NCBI GenBank assembly: GCA_025352915.1
Contig: JANXSA010000701.1
Location: 1 to 9,303 of the forward strand
Length of the DNA stretch: 9,303 bases
Source: Rhodospirillales bacterium
GTDB lineage: Bacteria; Pseudomonadota; Alphaproteobacteria; Acetobacterales; Acetobacteraceae
Direction of reading: 5' to 3'
Positions 7,124 to 9,303 of this stretch are shown here, in pieces. A model generated the notes under the pieces. The model worked only from the letters and a program-made list of their open reading frames with translations. It made no database searches and had not been told where the DNA came from. Position 1 is the first letter of the stretch, and every line of letters begins with the position of its first letter. Position numbers and translations under genes: made by a program.

Positions 7124-7455
7124 GGCGAGGGGTCGAGTTTGGCGAGAAATACCGCGAGATCGTCCAGCGCGCCGGCCGCCAGCGCGTCGATCTCGGACAA
7201 GGCCTGGGCCATCGGGACCGCATCGGCCATCGCCTGCCGGCACGCCTGTTCCAGCCGCACCGCACCGACAGCGCCGGCCGCCCCCGCCAGGCCATGGGCC
7301 GCGCGGCGGAAGGCGACGATGTCCGCCGCGGCGATGGCCGTGGACAATGCGCCGGTCAGGCGCTGGACATCGGTGCGAAACACCCCGAGCACCAGGCGCA
7401 GATCCGCCGGCGTCAGGTCTTCGGCCAGTTGCGCGGCGAATCCCAGATCGCTCAT
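7120..7455 (-). CDS. HPt (histidine phosphotransfer) domain protein
   Basis: This 111-residue, almost wholly helical protein fits a stand-alone phosphotransfer module. The motif RRAAHGLAGAAGAVGA resembles the HPt signature H-x-L-K-G-(S/A)-x-x-x-G/L-G-A, with the phospho-accepting histidine at residue 54. The lysine usually two positions after HxL is alanine here, a noticeable departure. It should pass phosphate from an unseen hybrid kinase to the receiver domain encoded by the next gene, as LuxU does for LuxO; the 4-base overlap of the two genes supports that pairing. The ATG at 7455 begins MSDLGFAAQ; its ribosome site is weak (GAAAGAA upstream). A longer in-frame reading to 7608 runs through the terminator and the poly-G tract and is not credible. 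Confidence 0.85.
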   Translation of the reverse strand: MSDLGFAAQLAEDLTPADLRLVLGVFRTDVQRLTGALSTAIAAADIVAFRRAAHGLAGAAGAVGAVRLEQACRQAMADAVPMAQALSEIDALAAGALDDLAVFLAKLDPSP

Positions 7456-7509
7456 GCTGTTCTTTCGCTCATCCAATGGTTGAGCCCGATGTGGAAATCC
7501 ACGCCGCTT

Positions 7510-7536
7510 CCCCCCCCCCGGCGATCTAGAATCGCC
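7510..7536. promoter_or_regulatory. C10/G10 tract next to a short dyad, upstream of the HPt gene
   Basis: Ten consecutive C residues (7510-7519) are followed by GGCGAT-CTAGA-ATCGCC (7520-7536), a perfect six-base-pair inverted repeat. Both lie in the 126 bases between the STAS terminator and the HPt start, where the promoter of the HPt-regulator operon must be. The dyad could be an operator. The homopolymer could change length by strand slippage and so alter spacing. No clear -35/-10 or -24/-12 pair was found in this stretch. Confidence 0.45.
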
Positions 7537-7581
7537 CAAGATAGACTCGTCCAATACGGGTTGCCTGCGCAAGGGCGGCAG

Positions 7582-7615
7582 AAAAAGACCCGGATGGCCA
7601 TCGGCCACCCAGGTC
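7582..7615 (-). terminator. Intrinsic terminator after the STAS gene
   Basis: On the minus strand a 13-base-pair stem (7615-7603 with 7599-7587, two G-U wobbles) closes a three-base loop and is followed directly by five T residues (7586-7582). It lies about 70 bases past the STAS stop codon and before the HPt gene, so the two are probably separate transcription units. Confidence 0.82.
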
Positions 7616-7685
7616 GCTGAAATGCGGTTCAGACAAAAGCGAGGTCATCCCGCGGGACGAACCCCTTGAAATTCCGTAAAATACG

Positions 7686-8042
7686 CTACCGGGCCCAGGC
7701 AATGCCGGGGATGGAGAAAAACGACCGCCGCGCGCCCCGCTCTTTTACGCCCAACGTCTTGGCCAGGCCGAGATGCCGCAGCATGGCCAGCGGCTGGCCG
7801 GAAACCCCGGCCAACGAAAGCCGCCGGCCGCGGGCGGTAAGGCGCTTGAAAAGGAACGACAGGGCGCCAACGCCGGAGCCGTCGATAAACGTCACGTGAG
7901 AAAGATCGATCACAACATCCCGTGCCTCGACGGCTGCCAGGGCAACCAGGCTGTCCCGCATGGTGCGGCTCGCCTCGCTGTCCAGGCCGCCCTTGAGGTG
8001 CAAACGCACCAGGCCGGGTTCGCTTTGAATACGCTCGAACAT
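7686..8042 (-). CDS. STAS-domain protein (anti-sigma factor antagonist / SypA-like)
   Basis: The product is a single 118-residue STAS domain. STAS proteins of the SpoIIAA kind switch partners when a conserved serine is phosphorylated by a kinase and dephosphorylated by a phosphatase. The signature VVIDLSHVTFIDGSGVGAL is intact, with the candidate phospho-serine at residue 56 following Asp-Gly. From memory, Vibrio fischeri SypA is also controlled at Ser56, though the matching number may be chance. The ATG at 8042 has a GAGG ribosome site six bases upstream and is preferred over an in-frame ATG at 8066. A sigma-54 promoter precedes the gene and a terminator follows it, so it is probably transcribed alone. 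No anti-sigma kinase or PP2C phosphatase partner is in the window. Confidence 0.9.
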   Translation of the reverse strand: MFERIQSEPGLVRLHLKGGLDSEASRTMRDSLVALAAVEARDVVIDLSHVTFIDGSGVGALSFLFKRLTARGRRLSLAGVSGQPLAMLRHLGLAKTLGVKERGARRSFFSIPGIAWAR

Positions 8043-8102
8043 TACAATCCTCAATTTCGGCGGCACCGGCGGTCAAGGCTGTCTCGGGCCTGACGGATGC
8101 AA

Positions 8103-8118
8103 TGCACGCCCCGTGCCA
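8103..8118 (-). promoter_or_regulatory. Sigma-54 (-24/-12) promoter of the STAS gene
   Basis: On the minus strand TGGCACGGGGCGTGCA has a perfect -24 box and a -12 box with one change (GTGC for TTGC), with GG and GC ten bases apart. It agrees with the sugar transferase promoter at 15 of 18 positions (TGGCACGG...TGCATT). The transcript would start near 8092, about 50 bases before the ATG at 8042. Confidence 0.68.
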
Positions 8119-8159
8119 ACGCTGGGGACCGCGCAGAACCCTCTGCGGCCGTGGACGTG

Positions 8160-8260
8160 ACAGATGTTACGAAATTCTTACTGGGTTTTTCTCGCATTTT
8201 GCGGGGCAATTTAAGAAAACCATCATCCGCGATGCAATTTGCGATTTCTTAAGGACTTTA
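8160..8260. promoter_or_regulatory. AT-rich upstream region with inverted repeats, possible activator-binding site
   Basis: This stretch is far richer in A and T than its surroundings and lies about 70-170 bases upstream of the predicted STAS transcript start, where sigma-54 activators normally bind. It contains TTAAGAAA (8211-8218) and its inverse TTTCTTAA (8245-8252) about three helical turns apart, plus the small palindromes TTGCGGGGCAA (8199-8209) and GCAATTTGC (8234-8242). No exact IHF consensus was found. The rest of the 8043-8285 gap holds only the sigma-54 promoter. Confidence 0.35.
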
Positions 8261-8285
8261 TCGCGCCGGCGATTCACGCCGCCAC

Positions 8286-8534
8286 TCACGGCTTGACGCG
8301 CGGAGCCTGTTCCTCGGGTCCCTGCGGATAAATCCCGATTTCGAGTTCCGCCACGCGGCGCGACCAGGCTTCGAGAACCTGCGCCAATGCCTGGAGATCC
8401 GTGCGTTGCAGGTCGTCAAGGTCGTCGTACTCGCCCTGGGCGATGCGAAACGACAGTTCGGCGGCCGCGTCGCGCATCTGCAGGCTGGTAGGCGTCCCGG
8501 ACAGGCTTTCGAGCACCGCGGCCGAAATCACCAT
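8286..8534 (-). CDS. Small acidic protein of unknown function (82 residues)
   Basis: I do not recognise this protein. It starts MVISAAVLESLSGTPTSL, continues as a probable helical, acidic stretch (QMRDAAAELSFRIAQGEYDD, then LDDLQRTDLQALAQVLEAW) and ends in a short Pro-rich tail. There is no signal peptide, membrane segment or metal-binding motif. The ATG at 8534 is preferred because conserved-looking sequence begins there; an ATG at 8549 would add five residues, and neither has a strong ribosome site. The stand-alone position, the 243-base regulatory gap behind it and the 272-base gap in front (8535-8806) suggest its own transcript. Codon use is typical of the window, which supports it being real. 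Confidence 0.6.
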   Translation of the reverse strand: MVISAAVLESLSGTPTSLQMRDAAAELSFRIAQGEYDDLDDLQRTDLQALAQVLEAWSRRVAELEIGIYPQGPEEQAPRVKP

Positions 8535-8709
8535 GGCAGTGCCGCCCATCCATCGCGTCGCCCGGCATCGGACACAGGGTGCCTCACGTTTCCTGGTAAC
8601 CTTTCGAAATTGGCCGCCATCGCAGTGACATATTAAGTCATTAAAAAGACACCGATTGCAACCAGTCAGAACGCGAAAATAACACCACATTTACGTCGCC
8701 TCGCGCCAC

Positions 8710-8748
8710 AAAAAAAGCCCGGCAACGCTTCGCAACAAGCGGCCGGGC
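8710..8748 (-). terminator. Intrinsic terminator after the NTF2-like gene
   Basis: On the minus strand GCCCGGC (8748-8742) pairs with GCCGGGC (8723-8717), with a further inner pairing CGCTT/AAGCG, and is followed at once by seven T residues (8716-8710). It closes the transcription unit that ends at 8807. The rest of 8535-8709 is an AT-rich intergenic stretch that probably holds the promoter of the 82-residue gene; no clear boxes were found. Confidence 0.88.
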
Positions 8749-8806
8749 CCAGAACAGCGGATTCCAGAGCGGGCCGGCCCGCCGAGGCGAACCGGCGCCC
8801 GGCGGC

Positions 8807-9181
8807 TCAGCGTGTTTCGGTATGGAACGTCTTCGCCACCACCTGCCACGCCCCGCCAACCTTGGCCAACGACAGATAATCGGTGAAATAGCGCGGCGGG
8901 ATCTGGCAATGCACCTTGGCAAACGCCGTGCCCGGCCCCGACCGGTCGATCGTCACCACCCAGTCTTTCCGTTCCAGCCCCTGCGACTTGGCCGAGGCGC
9001 GGCTCTTCACCCCCTCCAGCCACTTTTCCCGCGGCAGCACCGCCAGCGACCCATCGGCCGCCACGCTGCGCAGATCGGCGGTCTCATGGAACGCCGCGCC
9101 GAGCTTGCCCGCATCGCCTTCGTACAACCCATCGAAATAGGTCTGCAGCACCGCCTCGATCGCCTTGATATCGTCCGACAT
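8807..9181 (-). CDS. NTF2-like (SnoaL / lumazine-binding-like) family protein
   Basis: This 125-residue protein has the look of the NTF2/SnoaL cone fold: an N-terminal helical start (IKAIEAVLQTYFDGLYEGDA), a loop with FHETADLRSV, and a C-terminal strand region ending WQVVAKTFHTETR, close to the putative lumazine-binding (PF12893-like) members. Such proteins may be small enzymes or ligand-binding proteins, so no reaction can be named. The ATG at 9181 has a GAGGGG-rich ribosome site that overlaps the stop codon of the transporter gene upstream. An ATG at 9196 would add five residues but lacks a good site. With 11 bases between genes it is probably co-transcribed with the ACR3 transporter. Confidence 0.85.
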   Translation of the reverse strand: MSDDIKAIEAVLQTYFDGLYEGDAGKLGAAFHETADLRSVAADGSLAVLPREKWLEGVKSRASAKSQGLERKDWVVTIDRSGPGTAFAKVHCQIPPRYFTDYLSLAKVGGAWQVVAKTFHTETR

Positions 9182-9192
9182 CGCTCTTCCCC

Positions 9193-9303
9193 TCATTCCG
9201 CGGCGCGCCGTCGCACCGCCTCCCCGCTCTCATACCAGCGCCGCGTCCGCCCGACGAGATGCACCACGCTCAGCATCACCGGCACCTCGATCAAAACCCC
9301 CAC
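9193..9303 (-). CDS. ACR3-family arsenite efflux transporter, C-terminal end (cut by window edge)
   Basis: Only the last 36 residues and a TGA stop (9195-9193) are present. The peptide VGVLIEVPVMLSVVHLVGRT followed by RRWYES matches the characteristic end of ACR3 arsenite permeases (G-x-L-x-E-V-P-V-M-L-S-V in the last membrane helix, then a short basic tail). ACR3 exports arsenite through the inner membrane using the proton gradient. The family call rests on a short piece. The tail overlaps the ribosome site of the following NTF2-like gene. Confidence 0.75.
   Translation of the reverse strand: MGVLIEVPVMLSVVHLVGRTRRWYESGEAVRRRAAE

Noticed and set aside
7124..7243. Extended start of the response regulator at 7243
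   Set aside because: The extra 40 residues overlap the HPt coding region in another frame and show no family similarity; the ATGA overlap at 7120-7123 gives a normal coupled start.
7648..7657. Palindrome TCCCGCGGGA between the STAS stop and its terminator
   Set aside because: Such short palindromes are common in DNA of this base composition and nothing nearby needs it.
8102..8296. Plus-strand 64-codon frame in the gap upstream of the STAS gene
   Set aside because: There is no good ribosome site, it overlaps the sigma-54 promoter and the end of the 82-residue gene, and its composition follows the AT-rich regulatory stretch.

Overview
The window comes from a high-GC alphaproteobacterium, most likely Rhodospirillales and probably Acetobacteraceae. 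The evidence is the GC-rich codon use, the ppiD-like/trpE gene pair and the AT-rich ATAAAAGTTTTT palindromic repeats, whose family link is from memory. All ten genes that I can support lie on the minus strand. In transcription order (right to left) they are: the C-terminal end of an ACR3 arsenite transporter (9193-9303); an NTF2-like protein (8807-9181); an 82-residue orphan (8286-8534); a STAS-domain protein (7686-8042); an HPt phosphotransfer protein (7120-7455); a sigma-54-dependent response regulator (5645-7123); an exopolysaccharide-type sugar transferase (4793-5530); a PpiD-like periplasmic foldase (2738-4651); trpE (1049-2578); and the N-terminal half of a membrane-anchored PDC/Cache sensor (3-806). 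Both outer genes are cut by the window edges. No tRNA, rRNA, CRISPR array or transposase was seen.

The most interesting part is 4793-8118. It holds STAS, HPt, a LuxO/SypG-type regulator with intact GAFTGA and a phosphoglycosyl transferase. I read good -24/-12 (sigma-54) promoters in front of both the STAS gene and the sugar transferase gene, and they match each other at 15 of 18 bases. A third sigma-54-type site points the other way, into the end of the regulator gene. This parts list and wiring resemble the Vibrio fischeri syp biofilm control circuit (SypA STAS, SypG regulator, SypF HPt output, SypR sugar transferase) and the LuxU-LuxO pair. My inference is a phosphorelay-driven, sigma-54-dependent switch for surface polysaccharide synthesis. 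A strong intrinsic terminator separates the STAS transcript from the HPt-regulator operon, which appears to have its own unidentified promoter.

The left third is housekeeping: ppiD-like followed by trpE, with no trpG after trpE inside the window. trpE is bracketed by identical 38-bp copies of an AT-rich hairpin repeat. Each copy is paired with an opposite-facing relative whose stem carries a compensatory base-pair change. The right end looks like the tail of an arsenic-resistance operon with a closely coupled small NTF2-fold gene and a clear terminator.
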